Part shown: piece after piece, positions 1 through 11,676 of the stretch | Layout: every line of letters begins with the position of its first letter | Position numbering within the stretch: position 1 is the first letter of the stretch | Assembly: GCF_026210795.1 (NCBI RefSeq) | Contig: NC_089439.1 | Span: forward strand, 4,402,001-4,466,000 | Direction: 5' to 3' | DNA length: 64,000 nucleotides | Source: Rhizophagus irregularis | Taxonomy: Eukaryota > Glomeromycota > Glomeromycetes > Glomerales > Glomeraceae | The notes under the pieces: model-generated | Database searches by the model: none | The model's input: the letters and a program-made list of their open reading frames with translations, nothing else | Told to the model about the DNA's origin: nothing | Made by a program: the position numbers and the translations under genes

Positions 1-137
1 TTTTAACTTTACTAAAAAAACCATATAGAATGTTTAATGTCTCTAAAATTCAAGAGTTTTATGAATACAAATTACATTACTATAATATAATAATTATTAT
101 GTTCAATAATACAACATTATTTCTGTAAAAAAGTTGA

Positions 138-297
138 TCCGTTTTTTATATTCCATCTTTTTTCCGTAAAAGACTCATATTTCCTGAATTAATAACCTTA
201 TATCATGGAATTTATCTACATTTTTTGTGAGTAGATCCGTAAGAGGCTCATTTTTATGGAGTTTTTACAGAAATAATGGATAAAATCTTTTATAGGG
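138..297 (-). repeat. Short repeat family B, copy 1
   Basis: About 160 bp ending in TTTTATAGGG. Read on the minus strand it matches 5797-5951 nearly end to end, including the start (CCTATAAAA), the TTTCTGTAAAAACTC block and the internal TTCCATGATATAAGGTTATT block. Only one end resembles the CCCTATAA terminus of the larger elements in this window. Probably a non-autonomous mobile element; the class is unknown. Confidence 0.6.
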
Positions 298-325
298 ACG
301 ACGAACACAAATAATAATTTATTTG

Positions 326-582
326 CCCTATAAAAAAAAAATTCTTTAAAATGTACTTAAAATATACTTATGTATTTTTTAAAATATACTTAAAATATAC
401 TTATATATTTTAAAATATACCTAAAATATACTTAACATTTTAAAATATACTTAAAATATACTTAAAATTGCAATTTTAAGTATATTATAAGTACATTTAA
501 AAATTTTAAGTACATTTTAGATATATTTTAAAATATTTAAGTACATTTTAAGTATATTTTAAAGAAATTTTTTTTCATAGGG
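326..582. repeat. Large imperfect palindrome built of AAAATATACTT units
   Basis: The left arm begins CCCTATAAAAAAAAAATTC and the right arm ends GAAATTTTTTTTCATAGGG, so the two ends are inverted copies. Both arms consist of repeats of (T)AAAATATACTT or its complement and meet at AATTGCAATT near 466-475. It would fold into one long hairpin. The CCCTATAA ends match the larger TIR elements here, but I see no clear target duplication (TTG on the left, ATT on the right). Confidence 0.6.
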
Positions 583-742
583 ATTGTACTACAATGATTA
601 TAATCTAGTCCTATACTGTTTTATTTATCCAATTATACCATTAAAAATAATAAGAATAAATGAATTATTGCAGAAAGACATTTGATATTAAACGAAATAT
701 TTCATAAATTGCTTGTTTTTATATAAATATATACCGTATAAC

Positions 743-957
743 GGGGGCCATAGTACCCCGGGTATGATACAGATTTCAGAGGTTTTGACCTTATACCCGT
801 GAGTTTTTATTATTAGTAGATATGTATAAAACTTATATAATATTTGGGTATTTATCATGCGTAATACCTAGGTATTTATTAATTATTTTAAATAATAAAA
901 TCGGTAGAAAATGGGAGTTCTATTTTGTAGGGTACTGTGCATGGGGTACTGTGGCCC
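743..957. mobile_element. MITE-like element with GGGCCATAGTACCCC termini
   Basis: The left end GGGGGCCATAGTACCCC is the inverted match of the right end GGGGTACTGTGGCCC, with one A/G difference in the shared core. The interior is AT-rich and has no coding potential. The length of about 215 bp suits a miniature inverted-repeat element. Exact ends and target duplication are not clear. Confidence 0.5.
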
Positions 958-1720
958 GCAAAATCTGGTAATTAAGGAAGCATTAAGGTTAGAATGCCTT
1001 CACTATCACCACCTCATACATAATACGGTCAACTCTCTTTAAGTGCACCTCCATTGGAACCATAGTGAAACTTTGAAAAAATGTGCATTTAGAAATGGTT
1101 TGCATTTAGAGAAAGGAATTGTTCAAGGCCATCCCATTAAAAAGAGAAAAGATGAAACATTAATAAAACATTTAGTTAAGTGAATAATTAAAAAGAAAAA
1201 AGACAAACTGTTAGTAAAGTTCGTTGAAATAAAATAAATAAAAATTTTTAAATTTGAAAAACTTAACAAAATTTCGCGTTCAAGAAGACTGAAAAAACGG
1301 CCTAAAAAGTTTCGTTTAGGAATTTTTTTTCAACAGAAAGTACGAAGTGGGAAAGGGGAAAGAAAGACGAAGAAAAGGGAATGGTAGGGAAAGGACAAAG
1401 GAAGGGGAAAGAGGACGAAGGGAAGGAAAAGAAAAATGAAGAAGAGTTTAATAAAAAAGTAAAAAGTGTTTTAGGAACCTAATTGCTGATCATTATCGTT
1501 ACTAATTGAGTCGATAGAGAAGGTTACACCTTATTGAAATATATTGTTAATAAAAATATTTTAAATAATCGGAATATAATCAATTTGAATACAAAATCGG
1601 ATTATCTTCAAAATTTTTTCAGAGTATTTCCCAAAAAACTTTTGAAATATAATCGGAATGTTATCAGTATAATCGGAGTATTTTCATAAATTCAGGAAAA
1701 AATTGGTGTGTATCCGACAA
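958..1720. other. Gene-free stretch with a purine-rich tract
   Basis: I see no gene here. The part at about 1330-1460 is almost pure purine (GGGAAAGG- and GAAGAAAAGG-type runs), and 1560-1720 is AT-rich with several TAATCGGA motifs. Confidence 0.5.
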
Positions 1721-2042
1721 AAATTTTTTATAGGATCTTTACGATATTAAAATGATATCAAAATGATGTCCTAAAAAAATGATATTATTAACGATATTAT
1801 TTGATATCTTTACCGATATTATACTAGGAAACGGGAACCGTTGTAAGTCCGGAACGAAAAACTAAAATTTGCCGATTTCATTGGGTGACGATCACGTGGC
1901 GGACAGAGAAACTCACGTGATCGATTTTTTTTTCATTCGCTTCGCTCCGGACAATTAATTATATTAATTATAATATCGTAATAAATATCAAATGATCAAT
2001 ATCGTTAGGATTATTTTAACGATATCGGTTAAATTTTTAGAA
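1720..2042. repeat. Inverted-repeat element with GATATC-rich arms and CACGTG core
   Basis: The two arms (about 1735-1835 and 1965-2040) carry imperfect inverted copies of ACGATATTA/TTTGATAT motifs. The centre contains CGATCACGTG, a short spacer, then CACGTGATCG. It looks like an old palindromic element. Ends and target duplication cannot be fixed. Confidence 0.4.
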
Positions 2043-2163
2043 TTATTGCTTTTTTTATTTCAAATCTGAAGACTTCCCATATATTTTTTTAATTAAATAG
2101 TAACTTTTTTTTCAATAATCATTTTATATGTGTATTTTATCGCCATCTAACACTCTATAAAAC

Positions 2164-3733
2164 TTAACAATTAATTGCATGTTTAGCTTGGGGAGCATAT
2201 ATAACAGTTCTCTTTCTACGATATAATAAGTAACTAACAGATATAATAATTATTACAGTTGCAATACCACCAGTTGTTCCACCTATTATTGCTGCAAGAC
2301 CTTCTCCAGGTGATTTAGTTGCATTTGCTGATTTAGTTGCGCTTGCTGGTTCAATTGTACTTGTTGATTCAGTTGTTGTATTACTTGTATAGGTATTATT
2401 TGGAGTAAAACTTTTAACCCACATGTAATTATTTTTTTCGCTCACGTCAATCATATGAATTTGATCACTAAAAATATCATTAGTAGTATTACGGTATTCT
2501 CCTAAACAATATAATAATTTGAAGAAAAATTAAGTAAACTTAATTTAAGTAAAAGCAAGATTTCATCAATATAAAATTCATACCAAATGCAATAATCATA
2601 TAATTTCCAACAATAGTAGCCGTATGATCACGGAATGGTGCAGAGCTAGGTACAGGATCGATATTAGGAACGGACCATGTAAAAGAGTCTACTTTGGTAT
2701 CTAAAACTGATATTTGATCGGGAACAGGTAAGAATTGAGAGTCTACTCCCCCATAAATGATAATAAGATCATCTTGTGCTAGAAAATTATTTAACCCATT
2801 TTATTAAAAATACTTTATTTAATCTAATATATGTATTTTTTAAAATTGATATATACTTAAGACCGCTGTGTGTAAAGCTCTAGATGATGGTTCAATTCCA
2901 CTTGTACTCTAATAATATAACAAATTTTGTGCATTAAATAGCAGAGAATAAATAATTGGCATAAATACCCTTCCTCTTTACAAAATTATTTACCATATTT
3001 ATCCATGTTCCATTAATGGTATCATATATGTAAATATTCCGAAACTGCGTTAATATAATAAACATACAGCCAATTAAAATAATTACTTATCTAATAATGA
3101 TAAAACAATCAATCAAAATAAACCGTACATTAACCCACAAATCATCTATTCTTTTGCCGATATAAGCAATTCTTCCATCTGGTAATAAGATCGCCGGAGC
3201 AAGATAATTCGGTATATTCAAATCAGGCAAAAGAAAATATTCCAGCTGGAAATATCCATAATAGTAATCTCATCATGAATAACACTACCATCATATATAT
3301 ATATATATGATCCATTTTTATTACAGACGGCTGATGACCATTGAACATTATCGAAACTTATAACCGGTACCCACTCTTTGTTATTAATAAATCTATAAAA
3401 AAAACTATCTTTAGAAACTCCACAGATTAGAAAGATCGTATCATTGTTAGGACCACATATAGTTGATACCCCACTACTACTATGAGGATGAATTTTACGA
3501 GCATCGTTACTTAAATCGACTATTGGTAAAGTAGAATCCAAATTAAAAGGTTTTGAAACGTCTAAATAAAAAAAATCATTGGTTTCAAAATAGTTTTCTA
3601 TTGCTCCACCAAGAAAATAAATTTTATTGTCCATATAACTTGCGGTGTGCCCCTTACGCCCAACAAGTGTATAAGAACTAGTAATAATTAATTGTGAAAA
3701 AAATACAAAAAATAATATAGAATATCGAGACAT
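2164..3733 (-). pseudogene. Kelch-repeat type I membrane protein gene with one frameshift
   Basis: Five exons can be assembled on the minus strand: 3733-3129, 3044-2994, 2908-2857, 2778-2584 and 2501-2164, with GT-AG introns and consistent phases between exons 2 and 5. The product starts with a hydrophobic signal peptide (about residues 1-20), then has kelch-type blade segments (RKGHTASYMDNKIYFLGG, ILLPDGRIAYIG, LIIIYGG), a Thr/Ser-rich stalk, one transmembrane helix (GGIATVIIIISVSYLLY) and a short basic tail. This predicts a surface or secretory-pathway beta-propeller; the ligand is unknown. Exon 1 is 605 nt and changes frame near 3230-3245: the first frame stops after SSWNIFFCLI, while the kelch sequence continues one frame over. 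I see no intron that repairs this, so it is either a recent pseudogene or a sequence error. All other exons are open. Confidence 0.75.
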
Positions 3734-4135
3734 TTGATTAAAAATTTCACAAATACATTATGTTTAAAAGAACAAATTCATTTGGTAATATGCTACAAGA
3801 CCACAACAGTGAAAAAAATTTTTTATGCGATAAAGTATAAATTAATGACGCAAACAATGCTAAAAGATTCCGCGCAACCTTAATAATAAGTCACCACACT
3901 ACTAGATATAAAGGAAAAATCAAAATACAATATAGGGCGTAATACGATATGACGAAAATAGGGAAATAGGTGAGGACAAAATGGAGAAACTAAATGTAAT
4001 AAAAACATATCGTGTTGTGTTACGAATATGAAACAGTAAATTGGCGAATTATTTAGCCTGTATAAATTAGGTTTCATATCTGTATATGATCTATATGATC
4101 TGCAATCAATCATTGGTCTCAGCGTATAAAATCTA
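3734..4135. other. Upstream region of the kelch gene, no other feature seen
   Basis: AT-rich DNA that should contain the promoter of the minus-strand kelch gene. A 77-codon open frame at 3880-4113 has no recognisable protein character. Confidence 0.4.
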
Positions 4136-4238
4136 TTATCTCCTGGCTAATTGGAATAATAAAAATTTTACGGCAGAAGGCCGATCATTTATCCAATCCT
4201 AGTAAAATTTTACTTATTCCTAATTAGCCAGGAGATAA
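4136..4238. mobile_element. MITE family A, copy 1 (TTATCTCCTGGCTAATT termini)
   Basis: A 103-bp element. The left end TTATCTCCTGGCTAATTGG and the right end CTAATTAGCCAGGAGATAA are inverted copies over about 23 bases, followed inward by matching AATTTTAC/GTAAAATT stretches. A second, shorter copy lies at 14966-15033, and the AGTAATACTT following the right end is shared by both loci. Confidence 0.75.
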
Positions 4239-5796
4239 GTAATACTTCTAAATTTGTCGAAGGATTCCTTGTAAAACCGGAAAAATTTTTAAATTCCAGA
4301 ATTTTTTTTGGATATGGCATATTAGATTTCTGGGAAATTTTATTAGTAAGTGAATATCCTTTCTTTTTGAAGCAAATCCGGAATTTTAAATTTATTCCGG
4401 TATTTTCTTAGAGATTTTTTTGCATGCTGTAATCCATTTATGTTAAAATAATATACTGTAAATTTGTTTTTAGTTTAAGACCTTTGCAAATTTTCATTAC
4501 TATTAAAGTTCTTTTATAGAAACGAAAACTTTCCTCCCTCATTCTCTTCTTTATCTTCCCTATAGGGATAGAAACGACTCTGTTGGTTCAGCTTCAGTTC
4601 TGCGAGCTAAACCAAGTCGGAGTGAGCCTGACCGATAGGACTGGTTCCAAACCCCGGTTTGAAGCAGACTTTCAAACGACATTTGCGAACGGGTTCGTTA
4701 ATTCTGTTATGTCACATGACGTTACACAAATTTCCGAAAAAGTAAATTGAACTGACGATCACTAATTTCACTTAATTATTATTATATTTCAGCATTTAAC
4801 ATGTTTTTTTAACTTACATATTTTCAGAGGCCAAAAGTGAAGAAAGGAGATTGTAATTAATATTTTGGATGGGTAGATTTTTTAGTTATTGTTTAATCAA
4901 TAATAGTGTAACCATGTATAATTATAGCCTAAGAAAAATTGTCATGCACCACGAATTACTATACATAAACTTGATTCTTTGATTATATTAACTTTTTATA
5001 TTAAAAAATTTAATGATCAAATAAATTTTAGGATTGGCTTTCATATAAAGTGACTCACTATTATATTGATTATATGATTATGCATAAAAGTTTTGTTACA
5101 ATAATCTAATAATACTGTGCATCAATGTTCCGATTCAATATATTGACACTGCTGTACTGGCTAAATCAACAAATGAATCTTTATTGGGTACAGTATATGA
5201 ATATAAAATCAAATATAATATTACCAATGGCCGTCTGAAAAAAGTTCTCTCAGTATAAATGATTTAAAAGCCCTCTCAATAAGCTGATACATTATTCCTC
5301 CAAGCATTATTAACTATTTATCATCTTTATTAATAATATAACTAGGGATGTTATGAAATTTGATCCAAACTGGTTTTATCCGAGTTTGATATAGTTTAGT
5401 CTAAAACTAGCTAGCTCACTAGTTTGAACAATCTTTGTTCGTTACTGTAACTTTGTTCACTTTGAGAAAATAAAAATAAAAAATCAATCTTGTTTTCAAA
5501 CCGTGTTTGATCAATCTGTTCTTTAGTTAGGTTTAGTTGAAACTTTTTTATTTCATTTCAATTTATAAATTTTACATATTTATTTATATTCTAATTATCA
5601 CCATAACTCTAGAATTTTTCTTAAATGAAATTAAAGTAATTTCTGAAAAATCAGACAAAAAATAATTCATATTATGCCATTATAAACTTTAAGTTCCAAA
5701 CTACTAGATTTTCAAATACAAATGATACAATAACTAACAAAAGAGTCATGTAAGTCATCGAATTTGGTGTATTTACAGATGATGATAATTCTCTTT
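4239..5796. other. Gene-free AT-rich interval
   Basis: No open frame with protein character. A GC-richer patch at about 4565-4700 contains GGTTCAGCTTC and GGTTCCAAACC, which loosely resemble pol III A and B boxes, but no cloverleaf forms. The rest is AT-rich. Confidence 0.4.
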
Positions 5797-5951
5797 CCTA
5801 TAAAAAATTTTATCCGTTATTTCTGTAAAAACTCTGTAAAGGTGAGCCTTTCACGGATCCATTCACGGAAAATGTAAATAAATCGATAAATTCCATGATA
5901 TAAGGTTATTAATTCCATTTTACAAAAAAAAAATGGAATATAAAAAACGGA
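5797..5951 (+). repeat. Short repeat family B, copy 2
   Basis: The opposite-strand counterpart of 138-297. It starts CCTATAAAAAATTTTATCCG and ends near AATATAAAAAACGGA. Its right end also holds a small hairpin (AATTCCATTTT / AAAATGGAAT). Confidence 0.6.
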
Positions 5952-6327
5952 ACGATATTTTTATTATCGTACAATATTGATATCAATAGTTTATTTGCAT
6001 ACAATATTGAATATCGATAGTTTATTTGCGTGCAATATCAAGTTTATTTGAGCATGATCTGCATTAGCCGTACGATAATATAGATATTGTACAGTGGTAG
6101 TCATTTTGTTGTTCATAACATTGAAAATCATTTCAATCAAATTAAAGTTAATACTTTTATTAAGAGATTTATATTGATAGGGAGAATGTTAACATAACGA
6201 TAATGCATTTTTACAAGGAAGATTCTAGGTGAAAAAATTGGTTCTCATCCTGGCGGAACGGGAATTCCAAATTTTTATTATTTTTTTTTATGTTAAACCA
6301 ATAAAATTGCTTAAAGTTATATTGCGT
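5952..6327. other. Gene-free interval with repeated ACAATATTGATATC-like units
   Basis: Two or three short tandem variants of CAATATTGATATCGATAGTTTATTTGC lie at about 5980-6060. No gene seen. Confidence 0.4.
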
Positions 6328-7804
6328 CCCTATAAAAAAATTGGATACGTTTTTTATAAAGTTTTATACGATTTTTTTCCTTAGAAATAACGTATCATAA
6401 TAGGATACAGAAAAATGCACAATTCCGTATCACTAAAAATATGGTTTGGATACGGAATTTGCACGGGATTCATATGGAATTTACATGATTTGATCACTGA
6501 TTTTATCACGAAATTTATACGACTTGGTCACTGAATTTACTATTTGTATTACAGTTTAATATAATTGTATTTTCATAAATCTAATTTTACTTTATTAAAT
6601 TAAATAAAAAATAAAAAATAAATAAAATACAAATACATTATGAAAAATCCCTCCTTATTAAAACCACCTATTGCAACCAAAATTATCTATAAGTTCAGGT
6701 TCATTTGGAGTCAAACAACTAAAAAACAAAAAAAAAGAAACATAAGAACATCTAACTTAATTGGAAACAAAACCCCCCTAATATAGTATCTGCAATCATC
6801 AAAGTCACCAAAGGTTAGCATTCCTACAAAAAAGAAAGAGAACTCCAAAATGTCTGACCTACATAAAAGAAAAGTATTATAAAGCGTCTGATGAAAAAGA
6901 AACCAAAACAACAAAATAAATCCAAAACTGATCTACAAAAAAAGAAGACTCTGAAGCAACAAACTGAAACAACCTACAAAAAAAAAAGAATCTGAACCCA
7001 ACTTACAAAAAAAAAAGAAAATTTGAACTGACCTAAAAAAAGAAAAAAATCCTGAACCATCCTACAAAAAGGAACTCCCAAACTGATCTACAAAAAAGAA
7101 AAAAGAAAACTGAATCTTCTCACAAAAAAAAATCTGCTGGTCTATGAAATAAAAAAAGAGATAAATATAAATAAAAAAAGGGGGAAATAAAGAATAAAGA
7201 ATAAATCAAAAAAAATATTTTTTTAAAAAGAGGGGTAACGAAGTTAGGAAAGTTAAAAAAAATTTTTTTTTAAAGGGAGGACGTCAAAGTTAGAAAAATA
7301 AAAAATTTTTTATAAAGAGGAAATAGAAATAGAAAGAAAAAAGAAGAGTGGGAATAAAAGAATAAAATCAAAAAAATTTTTTTGAAGTGAGGTACGAAAA
7401 AAAAATTTTTTTTTTTTAAAGGGGGGTGATGAAGAAAGAAGAAAATTTTAGAAAAAATAACAAAAATAAGACAAGAGATAAGAGAAAGGAAAGGAAAGAC
7501 AGAAAGGAAGATCAGAAGATCAAACTCATCAAAGTAAGGGTTTATATAAAAAACAAAAAACGTATCATAACAAATCAATAAACAATCACGTGATCTCGTG
7601 TTATGATGGGTAAAATTATCTTAAGTTTGTATACATTCCGCATGATTAATTTTTTCCATATACATTTCGTATACATTAGTTTTTTAAAAAATGTTCAAAA
7701 ATGAATTGCTTATTAAATATACGGAATTTGTATACGGAATCTATAAAAACGTACATAAAATGTATACAAAACGTATCCTTTCCGTATACATATTTCTTAT
7801 AGGG
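6328..7804. mobile_element. Non-autonomous TIR DNA element, copy 1 (CCCTATAARAA family)
   Basis: A 1,477-bp element from CCCTATAAAAAAATTGG to TTCTTATAGGG. Both ends carry inverted CCCTATAARAAA followed by GGATACG- and TATACGGAA-type subterminal blocks. It is flanked by CGT on each side (6325-6327 and 7805-7807), a 3-bp target duplication. There is no transposase. The interior has an A-rich array of about 30-bp units of the form CTACAAAAAAAGAA...CTGAAC (about 6935-7140), then a poly-purine zone of AAAAAATTTTTTT/GGGGTGACGAAG motifs. The copy at 42703 is very similar and the copy at 15722 is more diverged. Open frames inside are low-complexity artefacts. Confidence 0.8.
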
Positions 7805-8587
7805 CGTGATAAACTAAAATTTGCAACAAAGTCTTGTATCCATATAAATATTTTATAAAATGATTTCTCACGTCAAAATACTAATTAATAAACAACCCTA
7901 ACACAGTAAAACAAATCAAAAATCAGATGATGAAAAAATTTTGTTCTTAAAAATAAAAAAATCCGGTCAAATTAAAGTAAATTTTGATATGAAAAACCAA
8001 TTTGTTTTAACTTAATAACGGCTTTATATTTTAAATTGCCAATTTTAAAGTTTTTTGAATAAATCAATTTCATTATAAATATACAATAATTTACAAATTC
8101 AATAAATAAAGCATGGTCAGCTTTTTTTTTGTTACATAACTGTCCATAATTCTGGCCAGTTCATTAGCCTCTAATCTTGAATTAGTTAGTTTAATAAAAT
8201 GTATAATAATATAACTGTGCATGTATACATATTTATTGTGACAATATAGCATATTATTTATAACTGATAATAAGAATATACATTAATACAAATATGCATA
8301 ATTTCACAAAATCAAAAAGAATTATCAAATTGTATCCATACTTCTTAATTGCAAAGAATTATGAATTTATTAAAATTTATTTAAAATAACTAATTAAATC
8401 TATATATAAAAACAGAAGAGAGATGAAAAGAATATAAATTAATTATGAATTGAGATAATAAATTATATATAAAGCTTTGTAAATCAACATTAAAATCAAA
8501 GTATAAACATTCAACAAATATTAAATTATCGGCCAAGTTGCTAACTAATGAACTCTATCAAGTTTCCAAAATTAGATCCATGACACA
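7805..8587. other. Gene-free AT-rich interval
   Basis: No gene or repeat structure that I can support; simple AT-rich sequence up to the F-box remnant. Confidence 0.4.
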
Positions 8588-9302
8588 CTACATAGACAAC
8601 TCAACCAACATCTCCATATTACAATACCATAGTTTAAATTCTTTAAGATATAATTTATTCTTAAATAAATCTTTACAATGATCAAATCCTTCACAATATA
8701 AAAATTCAAGATGTTCTATGAATGATAAAACAAATTGTTGAAAATCTATACTATCAATTACTAACTCTTTTAAAGTTTCTTTTCGAAATTCTAATTCCAA
8801 ATTAGAAACTTTAATTAATATATTTTCTATAAAGGTTGTAATTTGATGATATCTAAATGTTGTTTTGCGAATACACCATTTGCTTATGAACCATCTCCTG
8901 ACAGGACATTCCCCCTAATGGTATTCTGATGTTTTTCATCATCAGTTATTAAATCTAAATTAAATATTGTTAAAGATCTAATCCAGGTTCATAATTTGTA
9001 AAAGCGGAACCTTTAGGTAAGTCAACAAAATTTTTCTGTGTTGCATTTACTTCAAATTCCTGAAAGGTTGTACTTTTTCTAATAATCATATGATATATTG
9101 CATCAATAAACTTTTGAATCCTATTTGATAATTCAATCTTATTGTAAAGGGAATTAATGATCATATGCTTGTCCTGGGAATAAAATTGTTTTTCTCTCTT
9201 ATCAAGAAAATAGAGTATGTTTCTAGAACATTCAGTGGATAACAAAGTCATGATTTTTAATAAAAAAAATAGGAACGAAATTTGAGTTGATAGTTGACGC
9301 AC
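8588..9302 (-). pseudogene. Decayed F-box/LRR-like protein gene
   Basis: On the minus strand three open pieces in different frames resemble the fungal F-box/LRR family seen intact at 21105-22589. They are an N-terminal part (about 9302-8970, including MTLLSTECSRNILYFLDKRE), a middle part (SLTIFNLDLITDDEKH, about 8965-8900) and a Leu-rich C-terminal part (8800-8588, ...FIEHLEFLYCEGFDHCKDL...). Stops and frame changes separate them and no F-box start is present, so this is a fragment. Assignment rests on overall pattern (Leu-rich, LEFLYCEG-type repeats), not on a diagnostic motif. Confidence 0.45.
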
Positions 9303-10261
9303 AAATTGACATTTTATAGCGTCTAAGGTGGTACCGGAGAACCTATAAGGTTAGAGACATTTTGTTGATCATGTCAATTAATACCCTTATTAGATTTTTA
9401 ATAAATTATATGATTTTATTTAACTGTAACATATTATCCCCCCTTCCCCATTTAATAAATACGTAATAGGTTTCCTTATTAATAAAACAGATGTTGTTCT
9501 CCTATTTTCCACGGTCTATAAAAAATTTTAATATTGTGTTTGGTTAAATAAATATATATATTATATTGTTTCCGCTAACGTTCTACAAAAATATTTTATT
9601 ATTTTCTTAGTTTTAGAAACTTTACATGGAATAAACCTCTTTAACAAAGAAAACAATTTATAAATTCTATAGATTCATCGGCAATAATAGATGATTTTAA
9701 ATAATATTTATCGTAATAATATGAATAATGTGATATATACTATATATAATATAATATAACATAAGTATTATTATTATATATTTTTTTTTTGAAACATTTA
9801 ATTTTATCCAGTAAAACTTGTTTCAAGATTAAAATTAAAATATTTTGAAAACATTAAATAAAAAAATACGAATTTTTTTAGTATTTACCTCTTTCAAAAA
9901 ATATTTTTAGCATATTAAAGATTTTTAAATCTTTTTAAAATGACAATTAAATTATCATTAGGATTATAAAACCAGGTTGCTTGATATATGACGTCTCCGT
10001 GTATCTTTCACAATTATTATCTTCAATATTAAATGAAACAAAAACAAATCGGTACGGGACTAGATTTTAATTTTGGTGTTGGGTTAAAAGAATTTTCTTG
10101 ATTTACGTTTATTAGTTCCATTTTTGTTTATGAATACTGTATTGAAAATTCGATATACAGTTTTCAAATTCTTAAAATAATGAATTACTTAATTAGCGTA
10201 CACATATATAGAAGTTATGTGAGGAATACTTTGTACATTGTGTAATGATGATCTACATGTA
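9303..10261. other. Gene-free AT-rich interval
   Basis: Very AT-rich, with poly-T and AT dinucleotide tracts (about 9690-9790). No gene seen. Confidence 0.4.
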
Positions 10262-10402
10262 CATATCTACCGGTATCGGACATTTTGCCGAAAGCCATTT
10301 CGCCGAAAAATAATCTCTGATCTGTCTGCATATTGTTGGCCCTATTTTTCGGCGAAACGTCCTTTCGGCGAAGTGGCTTTCGGCGAAATGTACCGTAACC
10401 AT
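10262..10402. repeat. Inverted repeat made of ATTTCGCCGAAA-type units
   Basis: The left arm has CATTTTGCCGAAAGCCATTT followed by CGCCGAAAAATA. The right arm has TATTTTTCGGCGAAACGTCC and then two more TTCGGCGAA units. The arms pair as a hairpin about 140 bp across. The same TTCGGYGAAATGG unit recurs at 35398-35475 and, weaker, at 50050-50165. The unit is itself near-palindromic. The 81-codon frame across it is an artefact. Confidence 0.65.
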
Positions 10403-11000
10403 ATCTACCCCTATTTGTTACAAAGTGCGGAAAAGTTTATTGTCCTTTTACGTATTGGTATGAATTACAATTTATATTTTTAAGGCGCAGTTTGAAAAAT
10501 GATCCGTGATCTCATATTTCATTGCTATAATTATCAAGGGCCCAGTCCGGGAAGTTTATACTGTCCTAATTCCAATAGTAGTTGGACTTATACGTATTCC
10601 ATCAAAATTTACAATATAAAATTATGAAGTATTTCAAGTATTTAAGCAATAATATGTTGATGTGAATTTTGTTTTAAAAGGTATATCACATTAGGCCATT
10701 CCAAACTAATAATTAGTTTAACGTTCTTTCTGGCTGAAAAATTTGAGGGGGGGAGGGGAGGGAATAATTTAAACAAACATGATTTTTAAACATCAAAATT
10801 TCTGAAAGTTTTCGGTAAAATCGGAAATATTCGGTACACCTAGTTTTTAATAGATGGACTGTCAGTAATTTACTTGTTACATTTTCATTAAATAAATCAT
10901 CAATATTATTTTTTATATCCTTATTGTAATAATTAATAATTATATGATTTTTTTGATAGATTTCATCTACAGCAATAGTAAGCTGATATTCGATATTCGT
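10403..11000. other. Gene-free interval
   Basis: No gene seen. It contains a short G-rich tract (GAGGGGGGGAGGGGAGGG at about 10743). Confidence 0.4.
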
Positions 11001-11676
11001 AAAGCCTTTTTTACGCCTATATCTTTGTGGTTATTATTTATAAGATATTCCCTGATTTTTCATTCTTTTTACATCATTTGACTTCATTAAATTGACTAAA
11101 TCTAACATTTTTAAATAGCAGTGGGGATGTTATTTCTCATTAAGAATAAAACTTTAGAAAAAATAAATTCTCTTCATAATCGTTGATCTGTTTTATGAAT
11201 CATTAAAAATTTTCTTTTCCGATACTTCACAAAAAAAAAAAAATTGCGAATTTGAATTTTAAAATTTTTTTAAAAAAATTAGATGACTACATCATCCGGT
11301 ATCCAATTTGCATCAACATTTTTATTCTCAAATTTATCATGTTAAAAAAAAAAAAATTAGAAATATTGAAATAACATTTTAATTTCTGTAAAACAGACAA
11401 ATTTTGATAAACTTATTAAATATATCTTAATTTTTTTTATCGACTTAATAATAAATAATATAAACATAGAGATTATTGCTTATTTTACGCTTAAATCACT
11501 TAAATTTGATTTTTGGAGGATATCCGTTGGTCTTAAACCGATACATCTATCTATTCCTTATCAAATATATAAATACATATAGTACTTCCTTAAATATAGT
11601 GAGAGAGTAAATTTCTTAAATTTCTTGGTTTAATTTCAAACAATAATTCGTCACCAGCAGCTATAATACAAGAAAA
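11000..11676 (-). other. 3' flank of P450 gene A, shared with the other two P450 loci
   Basis: Read on the minus strand this flank matches the DNA after the P450 pseudogene (53411-54010) and, more weakly, after the third P450 (58240-58760). A diagnostic block is GCAAATTGGATACCGGATGA (near 11300). It is part of a duplicated unit, not a gene. Just after the stop is a second diverged copy of the last coding bases. Confidence 0.6.

Noticed and set aside
4565-4700. A/B-box-like motifs suggesting a tRNA-derived SINE
   Set aside because: Box spacing is too long, no stem structure forms, and no second copy or tail was seen.
7270-7578. 102-codon Phe-rich frame
   Set aside because: Low-complexity interior of a non-autonomous transposon; the equivalent at 43647-43877 is interrupted.
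10238-10483. 81-codon frame on the plus strand
   Set aside because: Produced by the TTCGGCGAA repeats; no protein character.
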